Positions 21,101-30,027 of a DNA stretch of 64,000 nucleotides are shown here, in pieces (position 1 is the stretch's first letter; every line of letters starts with the position of its first letter). The position numbers and the translations under genes were made by a program. The notes below the pieces were generated by a model, which worked only from the letters and a program-made list of their open reading frames with translations, did no database searches and was not told where the DNA came from. The stretch is from NCBI GenBank assembly GCA_030272585.1, contig BSYQ01000005.1:3627501-3691500 (forward strand). The letters are read 5' to 3'. This DNA comes from Bryopsis sp. KO-2023. Taxonomy: Eukaryota; Chlorophyta; Ulvophyceae; Bryopsidales; Bryopsidaceae.

Positions 21101-21609
21101 ATTTCATGAAAAATCTCCCTACTAGCAAAATCTCCAAATCTGAGAGTAGCCCTGATCTTCCCTTTAGATTCTAAGGTACTTCCCCCAGCCAGGCTAACTT
21201 TTTCTTCTTGTTTTTCTAATTCCAGTTTATTTTTCTCGCAAAATTTTCGAGCTAAAAAGCAATCAGTTGCTCCACAATCTATTAATATCTCAGCTGCAAA
21301 ACCTGAGATTTCCCCTTTCGCAGTAATCAGTTGTCTAGTTCGGTTATCAGTTTCAGCCACTGCTAGAAATCCGAACTTAGTCATGTCTAAATCTGTCCCA
21401 TCAAATGAATGGACTTCTAGGTTATCTAGGTTATCAGGTCTAGTCGGTTCCTTGGACGTTTCTTGCAACGAAAAATCCCTCGAACTCCTTGAATTCCTCG
21501 AACTCGCAGGCTTCCCCTTAACTTCACACCCTGCGAGTTTACCTAACATACTCATTTTCGCGAGGGGCATTCTCGAGCGTAATGCCCTCGACGCCCACAC
21601 TTGTAACAC
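9116..21609 (-). CDS. Gypsy A pol: protease-RT-RNase H-integrase-chromodomain (split by gypsy B)
   Basis: The coding segments are 21609-19469 and 10574-9116; together 1199 codons, in frame once gypsy B and one copy of its ACGCC duplication are removed. Visible in order: protease DCGA near residue 112, RT with YLDD near 437, RNase H with TDASD near 585, the integrase H-H-C-C finger starting near 780, DRDTRF of the DDE core near 908, and a C-terminal chromodomain near 1140-1190 (EYLVSWEGY). Chromodomains steer integration of chromoviruses to marked chromatin. Pol starts in the -1 frame relative to gag and overlaps its end (21609-21552), so a -1 frameshift is expected. The break falls between RNase H and integrase. 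Confidence 0.92.
10580..10998 (-). repeat. Gypsy B 3' LTR
   Basis: 419 bp from TGATAGTG to GACTAACA. It contains a CA-rich run near 10765-10800. Confidence 0.95.
11193..11888 (-). CDS. Gypsy B 3' accessory ORF with CxxC...CxxHxxC...CxxC pattern
   Basis: The frame is open for about 230 codons after pol but lacks an ATG before the first CxxC motif; a TAG stands at 11892-11894. It may be reached by splicing or frameshift, or begin at a non-ATG codon. Ligand clusters are C-x2-C at about 11646-11662, C-x2-H-x2-C at about 11562-11584, and C-x2-C at about 11358-11372. The order and spacing type match the accessory ORF of gypsy A, though the rest of the sequence is different. The tail is Gln/Ala-rich. 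No signal peptide or membrane segment is visible. Function unknown; a zinc-binding fold is inferred. Confidence 0.6.
   Translation of the reverse strand: MCKRSELLSEKESKDAQTVVYIFLSDKHNGCRYTRRNYCEIGPITASEKWPKVQYTNPRDRALQNYRGNRHFHELPMCIWCGRSPMQASAQRLTQKKYSVLPCGYHLVCDAHWLAYSMLGRIVTAVQKVAEVDNKSIATVSPFSLPAHMLTLTRSTFEEIPPFPAEHEKLPHCNMCVKRQLKVSGITRDLPFLKSKRVAAAFDPCVRYRAVQQAHAQEQRANQQAQAPEQR
11889..12253 (-). other. Gypsy B spacer between pol and accessory ORF
   Basis: 365 bases without a clear ORF. If the accessory ORF is spliced, its first exon or 5' splice site could lie here or upstream. Confidence 0.4.
12254..18904 (-). CDS. Gypsy B gag-pol polyprotein, single ORF
   Basis: 2216 residues from an ATG 145 bases inside the 5' LTR. 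The N-terminal 300 residues are Gln/Glu/Ala-rich and likely coiled coil. A Gly/Pro-rich linker at about 540-590 precedes the gag capsid region (about 620-740). The CCHC knuckle is near 852-866, followed by a very basic stretch. Pol continues in the same frame: protease DCGS near 1065, RT FIDD near 1443 (F for the usual Y/L), RNase H TDASN near 1590, integrase zinc finger near 1793, DRDPRF near 1926, chromodomain about 2150-2200. No stop or frameshift separates gag from pol, as in Tf1-type elements, so the Gag:Pol ratio must be set after translation. The frame is intact. Confidence 0.95.
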   Translation of the reverse strand: MADREHALAVREPQVEEPGIEPEFDEELPDAPNVVYQQINVQNIHNVQQAAVDIDMGADAEALREDVDAVHDRVDDLAHGLRGHLQQVDQTLGQRLAHTEASVSNQLAGASEVIGQALETQHQHAQQVEATQHAVVSQQQKLDSVAAQHSRYEQRLLRQDIDHRKERAEIKASVDAITRRMDAADILADSRFADLKEATEASALQLKQLSELSLVQGRRIEGLLGTVADSNEKVERTLELFRESLHKQGAEVKRLQSSRVAIQKDLIALEKKASKTWDQQQDAADVVALRLSGLERSMEDVSGGSQSAQSGSDARAVSPEREESTSPEPEDSAFGMPLPKKSVKQLAASWPPLDQSFAVGMVGAGTSTIPAPPAVQVEEGEIVAAEAPPCTAVDSAPDADFTFPQLIPPSTRAQPGVRISEPDSADGSRRPTRINPRVLSSAEVLYQIDLERAKAQVREEKGKEPMQIPTRTGRLGLGLSALGARVENNPFAALGSYESTGGPSRVPRMRGNFGDPGDDDPDDDGGDDYRDRRNRPPSRIPGAPDGGGGGGGGGDGGGGGPPGGPPDGGGGGGGAGPAGPGPPRQGQWLPSTVKLQMPRAFNGSGEPKARKWQVLMTRYLRTCGVHEAQWQSIMATNLYGAASDWLTMQELKIHRGERPPFRDWMDFMDGLATAFEFSSDRDEAWRDLHKLKQTGTVKQFVKEFQRLVLRIPDLEEDHQYLLFVDGLKSEVQKLVAATVPRDVEAAIISAERLEALGVGTQGQGGQTNPKKKGVWRGGRKKKGQNQGQQQQNPTPPAQAPPQAAAGVQQQQQQQQGRGGGRGGGGRGRGGGNRGRGQANQGRQNPQGGGGYNCYLCGKKGHPVRQCPRLEEVKNLPDVKKNVKLTARQETASSEPGRRKRRKRNRVRRRRRKHRSKVGASKKVKSTHSGKPEERTSTPREERTETLSTSTQSAHDNCDWNNEQKESTPDEMDAPHASSASLPSVSESVGSLESQSSLQESLPADVDDSGSETTQRSTTERVNVSEVRSTSSTKGDTCPLLKIQEVPVRGYEVKARIKTTDLYAFIDCGSTANYINDKVARDLGLSITPSSKRAMLANGDIKELAGSCNNLRVKIGGLKCKMKADLFPDLGYDLILGMPWLQKENPRIDFQQNEISVCKNSQVFHLPLRHPTQESIEPERKVQSILQEVPVTECSAKRMMRHLKTETAFMVVVQESEEKALGQHELPDAIERTQPFNTEDEIGKLIRSDTPAEIKKVVETHRGVFPRDLPPGIPPKRKGHEFKIDLEDPTPIHRPIYKLSPAELDEVKAQVDYLLEQKKIKPSESPWGAPILFVPKKDGGLRMCVDYRWINKVTVKNRYPLPLPEELMDRVFKAKVFSKLDLRSGYWQFPVRPSDTDKTAFRTRYGHFEFLVAPFGLTNCPAQFQTLVQDLLAEFLDDFVVVFIDDILIFSENMEQHAEHLEKVLSRLAEYQLFAKASKSELAVATVDYLGYRISGSGLEPQEQKVKAVKEWKELQSVSDVRSFLGMVSYYRKFIPQFAHVAGPLHDLVKKDHPWRWGQVERGAFNELKKRLSQAPVLIFPDASLPYTVITDASNEAIGAVLTQDHGEGLQPIAYLSRRFKPAELNYAPYDKELCAICYAMVQWRHYLEGCAGGVTVFTDHQPLTHILSQRNLSRTQARWLEAGYLTSINPKISYIKGKANVLADALSRSVPKPVETAMNISTWQVHQASQDEWKQALQADNSLVKILRKLESGEEVEGYFLREGILWTVPKRGLVEKVVVPKGQRNKIMKECHETPSAGHTGPARTGEILARRYWWKGWMNELKAFVRECPVCQQIKADTQKPMGLLQPLPIPERKWEQITTDLVTDLPASNGFSAVAVFVDRLTKFVHFAPCTKEITAAGYAQLFIEHVYRNHGLPKVIVSDRDPRFTSKFWQTLFKALGTEIRMSTAYHPQTDGQSEVTIRTLENFLRPYAERYPHKWVEYLPTAEFAANNAVNASTGFAPAYLMYGYHPETPNIGGTVTQFQVEAVKTMVARMAQDLDTAKAYYSRAQHRMCVSANKKRKDIAFEKGDKVLIKSRFIPLAALNKVSPKLRRRFVGPFEIVEKISKVAYRVQLPETWLIHPVFHVSKFKRYHASSDNSRQIQPPEGELIGSEVEYEVENILRARGKRNREYLVLWKGYDLLDATWEPEANLVNAPDILRAFKEKERKELQKGRE
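18905..19049 (-). promoter_or_regulatory. Gypsy B leader and primer binding site
   Basis: TTGGTTTCGGAGC starts right inside the 5' LTR (about 19036-19048 on the plus strand as its complement). The rest is a short leader with a CAAA repeat. Confidence 0.8.
19050..19468 (-). repeat. Gypsy B 5' LTR
   Basis: 419 bp; I see no difference from the left copy. Confidence 0.95.
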
Positions 21610-24600
21610 TTCACCTCTCCGTCTGCTTTTTCTTTCTTCCAGACTGGCTTATTTCTTTCTCTCTCTTTATCACCTCGCTGTCTCTGCTGTCTCTGTTGTC
21701 GCCTCCTTCCGACGTAGTCCAACTCCATGTGATCCGATCTGCGATTTCCGCCGCCGCCGCCGCGATCTCGATTCAAGATCGAATTCCCGGATTGAGCTCC
21801 TCCCCACCTTTCCGCCACTCGAATAGCTTCATCCAAGGTCTTGGGGTTTTGGAGGTCGGTCTCGATGCCAACCCTCCCTCGCAAACCATCGACGAACTTG
21901 TGTATTTTCTCGCCCTCTGATGCGTCGGAAATATACAACATCAGCTGTCTAAAGCGATGCGTGTATTCCCGCACAGACATTCCGCCTTGGCGTAAATTCG
22001 CCCATTCTGTCCGTGTGCGGCGCAAAAAATGCGGTTCCCCGAACTGGTTCTTCAGCTCCTCGCAGAAGTCCTCATGTTAGACTTGGGGGTGCAAGTCTAA
22101 GAAGAGCTAAAAACTAAAACTTATGAGTCCATGACCTTGAAGCCCATTAATACCATGACCCCCAAGGATCCTAGCGTCCCCGCATGGTACCTAGGACAAC
22201 CATCCTAGGTGGGCACCCGACATAGGTCTAGTCATCATGACTAGACCTGACTCACATGTCCACGTCAGCATGACTACGCATGACTGTACATGACTGTACA
22301 TGACTGGACCTGACTGGATGTAGCTCTTAACATCCCTAACATACCTCCCCCCCTAATCAGTCTCCTCCTGGAGACTCCTTTCCGCACTTCTATATAGCCC
22401 ATAGAATGATACAGAGTCCCACAACGAACCCCAACTCTTATCATTCAACTATATAAAGTGTTTCGATAACTTGGAGATGTTATCATAAGTGTATTCGTCA
22501 GAATAAGCCCCTACTCTGATATAGGTCATCCGAGTCCTTCTCATACACGGAGTGCTTCTCGGATCTACCAAGACCATACACTTCTCTACACTGGTGGCGA
22601 ACCAATGTACATCAACTGAAGTCTCGCAACTTCATCTACTTCCATTTATATTCTCATTTTGAATGGATCCCATCTAGAGTTCAAAATAGAATATAGCGAG
22701 AAATTCAATTTAGTTCACTAGTTCATTGAAAATGAGATATGTTCTGAAACATGTCCTCACTTAACGAGAACTTGATCTCGTTCACAAGATCTGGAACTCT
22801 TTTCATATCGACACTCGATTATGAAGAAACATTACCCCACACAAGTCACGAACGAAGTCGCCTACTTCGACGTACCGGAATAGGGGGAATCAACGTTGAT
22901 TTCTTTCTCTTCTGGTACTGCTCTACCAGCTCCCGAGCGTTCTCCAAATTCGCTTCAGGCTCCCAAGAGTTGTGCTCATGTGAGTATCCCGTCCACTTTA
23001 CCAAGTATTGCGGAACTACTCGTCGACCGACCTTTACTTCACGGTAGTCGAGGAGGTCTTCTACCTCATACTCTAGTTCTTCCTGTATATCCACAGGTGG
23101 CGGAGGAGGTTGTGTCTTTCCATGCGACCAATACCTCTTAAGTAAAGAAGCATGAAAGACTGGATGAATAGGAAGCGAATCAGGCAATTCCAATCGGAAC
23201 GCGACCTGTTCTGCCATCGGTTTTCGTTTTTGGACACCTTCCAAAACACGAAAAGGACCCAACCAACGTGGCAATAACTTCCTTGATCCAGGGTGTTTCA
23301 ATTTGATATGTCGTGCATCCAGCAAGACCATATCGCCTACTTGAACATCAACTGAACACCTACGCACATCAGCATAAGTTTTCATCCGTTGCTGAGCACT
23401 TTCTAAACACCGCTTTGCTTTGACAATCGCCTCACGAATGTCCTCGGTCATCTTCTTCACCGCCGGTACTCCAATCTGTGTCCTTTGTCTACTCAGACCT
23501 CCAGGACCCATGACATTAGATGTCTTGGATGGAAGTTGTACCGTTAATGGTGTCCACGGATCTCTACCGTAGTTCAAGAAGAACGGTGTTTCACCAGTAG
23601 CCATCGACTTAGAGTTGTTCAATGCAAACTCTACCACTGGCAACAAGTCACTCCAATCTCTTTGACGAGGTCCTACGAAATGCCGTAAGGTATCTTCGAG
23701 GATCCTATTCATTGCTTCAGTCTGTCCATCACTCTGTGGATGAAAAGCTGTCGACAATGCTTGAGTGACCCCTAAGGTCTTACAAAGCTCTCTAAAGAAC
23801 TTTGAAGTCCACCTAGGATCTCTATCGCTTACGAGGTGCTTAGGAAGACCGTGCAAACGGAAGACCTCAGTAACGAAGAGTTTCGCCGTTTGTACCGCAT
23901 CACACGTAGTGTGCGTTGGTACGCATCGCACCATCTTTGTGAGTCGATCCACAAAAACTAAGATAGCGTCAAATGCTTCCGCTCCTGATTTAGGCAAATC
24001 AGTAATCAAATCCATTGAAACCGATTCCCATCGACCATCAGGAATACGTAAAGGTTGCAAAGGACCAGGCACCTTGCCGCGACGGTGTTTGTTCCTTTGA
24101 CATGCATCGCATCCCTTTACAAAGTTTGCGATATCTCCCTCTACGCCAGGCCACCAAAAGTATTTTAAGACTGTTCTTTGGGTCTTGCGGATCCCAAAAT
24201 GTCCTACATATACACTTGCATGGCTATCATGTAGGATATCTTCTCTAAGATTATCCCAATTTGGTACTACTACTCGTGCACCATTCCACCACAGGCCTGA
24301 GTGCTTTTGACAACCTGAAGCGGCGACATCTTCGGTTTCAAACCACTCATCCCTAGTGATCCCCTCAGTCAATCTCTCCTTTAGCATCGACGTACCGGGC
24401 CGGGGCGAGGACGGATCCCCATTCCAAGTTGGTCGTTTCTGGCCACCTCCCAGCTCCGAGAGTATTCCGATCTGCTGAGAATACGACGGATATCGTGACA
24501 AGGGGTCTGCCACGTTCGTCCGTCCCGGCCTGTATTCCCACTCGAACCGGAACCCCTGGAGGACTTCGAGCCAACGTGCCGACCTTCGAGAGAGAGTTTC

Positions 24601-27600
24601 CTGGGAATGGAAATATGTGTTAGGCTGGTGATCACACACCACCTTAAACACACGCACATCCAGGTAGCATCGCCACAACTTAAGAGCATGCACTACGGCG
24701 AACATTTCCTTGTCACCTATGCTCCAGTTAAGTTGGGCTCCTGATAACTTTCGACTTTCAAAAGCTATAGGATGTTCCTCTTGCAACAAGATTGCACCGA
24801 TCGCATAATCCGAAGCATCTGCGATAACTTCAAAATCCTTTTCGAAGTTAGGCATTGCCAAACAAGGTGCATGTGTTAAATTCTCTTTAACACCATCAAA
24901 GCCTCTTTGACAATCCTCGGTCCAACTCCACTCTTTACCCTTCCTAAGTAACTTTGTGAGTGGGGCTACAAGCTTGCTGTAACCTTGCACAAATCTCCGG
25001 AAATAGTTAGAGAGCCCTAAAAATGAACGCAATTCCGCAACGTTCTTTGGGACTGGCCACTCTACTACTTTCTCTGTTTTCCTTTTGTCAGCGGAAATAC
25101 CATCTTGATTTATAACAAATCCAAGATAGTGAAGCTCTTTCTTAAAGAAATCACATTTTGATCTCTTCAAGAACACTTTGTGCTCACGCAAGCGTTTCAT
25201 CACCGCTCGCAAATGTTGCACATGTTCCTCCGGAGTTTTGCTGAATACAAGTATGTCGTCAAGGTAGATTAGAACCGACTTCCCAATCATACCCGAGAAT
25301 ACTTGATTCATCCAAGTCTGGAATACTGCAGGTGCATTCGTCAAGCCCATTGGAAGCACTTTGTATTCATACAGACCGAATGGGGTTTTGAAAGCAGTCT
25401 TCGGTTGGTCTGACTCCTTCACTCGAAGTTGCCAATACCCTGCTTTCAAATCTAAGGCCGAAAAGAACTTCGAACCTTGCAGTTGATCAAGGAGATCATC
25501 TATCCTTGGTAGTGGATACTGATTCCTGATCGTCAACTTATTTAAGCCTCTATAGTCGATACACATTCGTCGAGTACCATCTGGTTTGGGAACAAACAAG
25601 ATTGGTGCACCCCACGGACTACAACTAGGCTTAATCAAACCCTTCTGCAGCATATCAGAGACTTGATCTTCAATCTCTTTTCTTTCACCCGGTGTGTAAC
25701 GAAACATTGGTCTATGTACCGGTTTCGCTCCAGGGACAAGATCAATTGCTGCATCCTCTTCTCGAGATGGAGGGCATTCCGCCAACTCATCTGAGAATCT
25801 GTCTTTATACTCATCTAACAGACTTTCCAGCTCTGTTTGATATGAAGACACTCGAGGATTTTTGGGCAATTCGGGTACCCCAGATTCCTCCCCCTCAAAA
25901 GGGTTCGGGACCTCCCGAACTATAACCAGAAAAGGACATAACTCCGTATTACGGAGTTGTCTTCGAGCTTGGGCTATACTCAACAAGGGATTGATCCGTG
26001 CATTAGGCGGACTAGGGGCACGCACAACCAAATTAGGTCGTATCGTGAGTCGGTTTCCCCGTGTAGCTAGAACCGAAGCACTACCAGTAGAAAAATTCAT
26101 CAGTACTCGGTGATTGCATAACCACACATCCCCGAGGTACAAATCAAAATGCTTTGTAGTGATGACTTGACACTCGATTTTCATCCGCAAGCCTTGCAAA
26201 CGCAAGTTAATCGAGGTTATCCCTACGATATCCAATGGAGTTCCATCGGCCATTTCGATTTTGGTACCTTGCTTACATCTATAACTAAGCCCTGTGCTTT
26301 CGCAGAAATGCTTGGAGATATAAGCGTAGCCAGCGGCGCCAGAATCTAACAGAATCTGACCAGGGGAACCAGAAATCAAACCTTTGAACGACATTGACAT
26401 TCTGAGATTACAATCCTCTCCTGGAATCGAGTTACCGGGTAACTCCGCTGTAGGTGGATCGTAATATATATCAACGGGCCAAAGAAGACCTGGTGCTTTA
26501 CCGCTGCTAAGAGCAAACAATTTTGCTCCTTTTCGATATTGTGCAATCAATCGCATTTGATTGATTTCTTTTTGTCTAACTGCCATATTATGAGGGATTA
26601 AAAAATCGTTCGTCCAGGATCCATCCAAATATGGTGTCCCGCTACTGACGATGCAAGAAACTCTTGTCCAGTGCAAAACTTTTTACAAATCGCAAATCTT
26701 TCATCATTGGTAGATGAGTCAAAAGTGAACTCTCTACTTGCATTCTGCAAACGATGAAGTTCCGATTTTAAAAGTTGCATTCCAGAGATGCAATCGTTCT
26801 CCGGCACCTTCTCTTCTTTACTAGGCATAGGATCTTGGGCGTCCCCAATGGGATCGACGTCCAAATCATCCTCACCACATCGGATAGAGTCATCATTTCT
26901 GTCAACAGACATAACCTGGTCAGGGTCATTCTCCACAGAAATATCCGATTTGTTCTCGGGCTTCGTAATATCCGTATCCATCGGATCAAATATTACATCT
27001 TTCGGATCTGAGTTTTTCGATACCTCCTTTCGAGATAACCCAGATGCAAGAACTTCTATACTAGGAAGTTCTTTCCCGAAACAAGCGAGACTCTTCCGTA
27101 CCTTTCCAGTATCACACACATGACCTGGAGAATAAGATGCTCCACATCTGAAACAAAGGTTCGCGGCCTTGCGCCGTTCCCACTCTTTCTGGGTAAGACC
27201 CGCAGGAAAAGATGTTTTACCAACTTTACTCTTACGAGTCTGTTGAGAACCACCACCAAATCTCGATGTAAAGCTCGGCATCATTCGGTTTTTCTTCCGA
27301 TTAACCGGATACACCTTTCCTTTTTCCTCTTTTCGAGATCTCTTTGATCCAACGGTACTCTCCTCCTTTTCTTTGGCACCTTTTTCCAATACTGGGTATC
27401 GCTCATCATGCGATACTCCTTTTGCCAATACATGGGTACGGAATTCCTCATATGAAGTCCATTCATGACCCGAAGTATCAGTGGCAACCGCTTCCTTCAA
27501 CACTCCATGGAGGTTGCGGTGTAAGAACCAAATTTTTGAAATACTATCAATTTTGGTCTTACGAAGAGTAAAATATGTGTCCATTTGGCGCACATATTCT

Positions 27601-30020
27601 CCAGTATTGCATCGCCGGTTAATGTGGTCTTTGAATGTGGACAGTTTTTGCGTCACCGCATATTCGGTGGCCAACTCACCAAAACTTCCATCATCCATAG
27701 CAACACACATTTCCTCCCAAGTCAGGTTTCCTCCAGAAATTTTCTCTTCCCCGACTCGAGCGATGAGGTGCTTGATTCCCTTGGGTCCTAAGAATGTTGG
27801 TCCAATCCGACCCCATTCTTCTCGAGGAACCCCCTCGGCAATCCAAAAGATCTCCAAAATGACCTTATGTTCTTTCCAAGGACATTGGCCATCAAATTTA
27901 TCAGGTTTGGCCGTGGAAGACTTTTTACTTCCCGACCCTACAGAAGTACTACCTCTTCTGGTAGTCACTTCTCGTTCCCTCTCACGGTCATCGACCTCTT
28001 TACGGAACGCCTGATGTTCAGATTGCATTAAAGCAATCCGACTTTGGAGTTCTTCTACCGTTAAAGCGGTAATGTCCTCTTCACCAGAAGGGTCTGGTCT
28101 CGACATCTTAAAGAAGGCTAGTGATTAACCTGCATCGCAGGAAAATCAATCCAGCAGCAAAATTTTCCTCATGTATATTGGTTCTTATCAAAGTACCAAC
28201 TATACATTGACATTCGTGGATCAAATTTGTATCTCAATACAAATCATCCCTATGAAAATTGACCTTGTATTCAGTGAAAATCATTCACTTTCGCAAATAC
28301 AATCAATTTTCATTGAAGCTCATTTTGCTCAGGAAAATAATCGCTATTCATTCTCTCATTTTAGCGGATTAATTCTTCAACTCGATTTTATCGATCAACA
28401 ATCATCTGTCTCCATTAGCGAATTACGACAAGTCCTATTCCTCAAGGCTCAAGAGAGCGTACCATACCATACGAACCACTAACAAAAGCCCTCAATTTTA
28501 CACAGACCACTGCGCTAGCAAACCGATCCCGAAAGACCAGGGGTCTAGTGATTTCAAAGGGCAATAGTGGCTCTCCGTACAGCTAGGATAGGAGTGCCGA
28601 GTAACGCTCTTTAGACGTGAAAATTGCCGAATCGATTTAATCAAATATCCAAGATCAACACTAATAAAACTCAAGAGAAATGAACTTCCTTCCTCTTACT
28701 TCCCTCATCTCCTTTTATTGACCAAATAAAAGGTCTCCTTTTGTTATACCGACTCAAGCTCCCCTAGCACTTGAGTCCTTATACTCGTTCCACCATCTAA
28801 GAGAGTACTCTTAGTGGCTTCTCGCGAGCATATGGTATAACAACCTCTCTACTCTTAGTATCTTCAGGTGTTAACCCTGCCCATACAAAGTTAACCCCAC
28901 CCTTTGGATAAAAGAGAAACTTTTATAGTTCAAAAACTATACTATCTTGAAGTCGCAACGTGTCGACGTTCAAAATGATTCTAAAACACCTAGAACCGAC
29001 ACGGACGACCTCAAAACACTCAAATTCCGACGCGAAACTTTAAAACGTCATAACTTTGCGCACACGCATCGGATTCACTCGCAACAAATTGCAACGGATG
29101 CATCTTGTTCCGTAGATGCTTTTAGACACCTTATATGTTCGATTCCGTGACGTATTTGGTCCGGAACGGGCCAAAACGTGTCGCTAATCGAACAGCTCCG
29201 ATTTCCCTGCAGAAAATCCGCGCGCCGCAATAAGCAGTGCGACTCCACTTTCCACACGATAGGATGCTTGCCAAAGCTCCGAAACCAAGTTGTTAGACTT
29301 GGGGGTGCAAGTCTAAGAAGAGCTAAAAACTAAAACTTATGAGTCCATGACCTTGAAGCCCATTAATACCATGACCCCCAAGGATCCTAGCGTCCCCGCA
29401 TGGTACCTAGGACAACCATCCTAGGTGGGCACCCGACATAGGTCTAGTCATCATGACTAGACCTGACTCACATGTCCACGTCAGCATGACTACGCATGAC
29501 TGTACATGACTGTACATGACTGGACCTGACTGGATGTAGCTCTTAACATCCCTAACACCTCATATGTCGGCAAAGGTCGGCCTCCATCAGTCTCCGACTC
29601 CTCCACTCTTGTCCTCCACCATGTCGCGGCTGGCCCTCTCAGTAGAGATCCTGCCAGGCGGAGTTTCGAGACTCCATCTTCGACATGGGTGGCGTCAAAA
29701 TGCACTCGGAGGCTGAACAACCAATCCTGGATAGGAGGGTCATTCTGCCTGCCTCCCCACAGATCAGGTCGGGCTGGCTTGCTTCTCAGGTCATTACCTC
29801 GACCACCACTTCCAGCCGCCGTTCCAGCCTGTGCTGCAGTTGCCGCCCCGATTGCAGTTCCCACCTTGTCGGTTAGTTGCTCCAAAATTGAGCTCCCCAC
29901 AGCCTCATTCACCGCCGTGCTCAGCATTCCCGATACTTCTTCGACCACGCCTTGCACTCGGTTCAACCTCCCCATCACCTCCTCATACGCCGCCCTCAAC
30001 TCAGCCACCTGTTGCTCCAT
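21552..30020 (-). CDS. Gypsy A gag (split by gypsy C)
   Basis: The coding segments are 30020-29558 and 22069-21552; together 326 codons plus stop, in frame once gypsy C and one CCTCA are removed. The N-terminal part is a probable coiled coil, followed by the gag capsid region with the LRGPAATWW motif and, after the break, [18 protein letters not shown] knuckle ([14 protein letters not shown]) ends the protein near residues 308-321. Gag would form the virus-like particle and bind the element RNA. It starts 7 bases after the stop of the preceding small ORF. Confidence 0.9.
22075..22341 (-). repeat. Gypsy C 3' LTR
   Basis: 267 bp, TGTTAGAC to CCCTAACA. It contains a GACTGTACAT direct repeat near 22280-22305. 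Confidence 0.95.
22342..22845 (-). other. Gypsy C 3' untranslated region
   Basis: About 500 bases between the pol stop and the 3' LTR with the purine tract at its end. No ORF like the accessory genes of gypsy A and B is present. Confidence 0.6.
22846..26676 (-). CDS. Gypsy C pol: protease-RT-RNase H-integrase-chromodomain
   Basis: 1276 codons, intact. Protease DSGA near residue 113, RT YLDD near 473, RNase H with ADASD near 618, integrase zinc finger near 818, DRDPRW near 953, chromodomain near 1200-1250 ([10 protein letters not shown]). It overlaps the end of gag by 79 bases in the -1 frame, so expression by -1 frameshifting is likely; the codon used as M at the frame start need not be a real start. 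Identical LTRs and open frames suggest recent activity. Confidence 0.94.
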   Translation of the reverse strand: MHWTRVSCIVSSGTPYLDGSWTNDFLIPHNMAVRQKEINQMRLIAQYRKGAKLFALSSGKAPGLLWPVDIYYDPPTAELPGNSIPGEDCNLRMSMSFKGLISGSPGQILLDSGAAGYAYISKHFCESTGLSYRCKQGTKIEMADGTPLDIVGITSINLRLQGLRMKIECQVITTKHFDLYLGDVWLCNHRVLMNFSTGSASVLATRGNRLTIRPNLVVRAPSPPNARINPLLSIAQARRQLRNTELCPFLVIVREVPNPFEGEESGVPELPKNPRVSSYQTELESLLDEYKDRFSDELAECPPSREEDAAIDLVPGAKPVHRPMFRYTPGERKEIEDQVSDMLQKGLIKPSCSPWGAPILFVPKPDGTRRMCIDYRGLNKLTIRNQYPLPRIDDLLDQLQGSKFFSALDLKAGYWQLRVKESDQPKTAFKTPFGLYEYKVLPMGLTNAPAVFQTWMNQVFSGMIGKSVLIYLDDILVFSKTPEEHVQHLRAVMKRLREHKVFLKRSKCDFFKKELHYLGFVINQDGISADKRKTEKVVEWPVPKNVAELRSFLGLSNYFRRFVQGYSKLVAPLTKLLRKGKEWSWTEDCQRGFDGVKENLTHAPCLAMPNFEKDFEVIADASDYAIGAILLQEEHPIAFESRKLSGAQLNWSIGDKEMFAVVHALKLWRCYLDVRVFKVVCDHQPNTYFHSQETLSRRSARWLEVLQGFRFEWEYRPGRTNVADPLSRYPSYSQQIGILSELGGGQKRPTWNGDPSSPRPGTSMLKERLTEGITRDEWFETEDVAASGCQKHSGLWWNGARVVVPNWDNLREDILHDSHASVYVGHFGIRKTQRTVLKYFWWPGVEGDIANFVKGCDACQRNKHRRGKVPGPLQPLRIPDGRWESVSMDLITDLPKSGAEAFDAILVFVDRLTKMVRCVPTHTTCDAVQTAKLFVTEVFRLHGLPKHLVSDRDPRWTSKFFRELCKTLGVTQALSTAFHPQSDGQTEAMNRILEDTLRHFVGPRQRDWSDLLPVVEFALNNSKSMATGETPFFLNYGRDPWTPLTVQLPSKTSNVMGPGGLSRQRTQIGVPAVKKMTEDIREAIVKAKRCLESAQQRMKTYADVRRCSVDVQVGDMVLLDARHIKLKHPGSRKLLPRWLGPFRVLEGVQKRKPMAEQVAFRLELPDSLPIHPVFHASLLKRYWSHGKTQPPPPPVDIQEELEYEVEDLLDYREVKVGRRVVPQYLVKWTGYSHEHNSWEPEANLENARELVEQYQKRKKSTLIPPIPVRRSRRLRS
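26598..28106 (-). CDS. Gypsy C gag
   Basis: 502 residues from ATG. The N-terminus has a short coiled-coil-like segment and a Ser/Lys-rich linker. The capsid region is around residues 70-230. A knuckle-like C-x2-C...H-x-C cluster lies near 319-332 ([14 protein letters not shown]), less regular than the usual CCHC. The C-terminal third is Asp/Glu-rich and extends well past the knuckle, which is unusual for gag. Confidence 0.88.
   Translation of the reverse strand: MSRPDPSGEEDITALTVEELQSRIALMQSEHQAFRKEVDDREREREVTTRRGSTSVGSGSKKSSTAKPDKFDGQCPWKEHKVILEIFWIAEGVPREEWGRIGPTFLGPKGIKHLIARVGEEKISGGNLTWEEMCVAMDDGSFGELATEYAVTQKLSTFKDHINRRCNTGEYVRQMDTYFTLRKTKIDSISKIWFLHRNLHGVLKEAVATDTSGHEWTSYEEFRTHVLAKGVSHDERYPVLEKGAKEKEESTVGSKRSRKEEKGKVYPVNRKKNRMMPSFTSRFGGGSQQTRKSKVGKTSFPAGLTQKEWERRKAANLCFRCGASYSPGHVCDTGKVRKSLACFGKELPSIEVLASGLSRKEVSKNSDPKDVIFDPMDTDITKPENKSDISVENDPDQVMSVDRNDDSIRCGEDDLDVDPIGDAQDPMPSKEEKVPENDCISGMQLLKSELHRLQNASREFTFDSSTNDERFAICKKFCTGQEFLASSVAGHHIWMDPGRTIF
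28107..29290 (-). other. Gypsy C 5' leader with primer binding site
   Basis: Almost 1.2 kb between the 5' LTR and gag, long for a gypsy leader. The primer site is at its right end. The rest is AT-rich with no convincing ORF. Confidence 0.7.
29291..29557 (-). repeat. Gypsy C 5' LTR
   Basis: 267 bp; identical by eye to the left copy. Confidence 0.95.
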
Positions 30021-30027
30021 CTCAGAC

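Larger units (their letters stand above)
22075..29557 (-). mobile_element. Gypsy C: Ty3/gypsy chromovirus nested in gypsy A gag
   Basis: 267-bp LTRs at both ends look identical. The duplication CCTCA lies at 22070-22074 and 29558-29562. The primer site ACTTGGTTTCGGAGC follows the right LTR; the purine tract AGGGGGGAGG abuts the left LTR. It has separate gag and pol frames, a leader of nearly 1.2 kb, and no accessory ORF. Confidence 0.96.
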
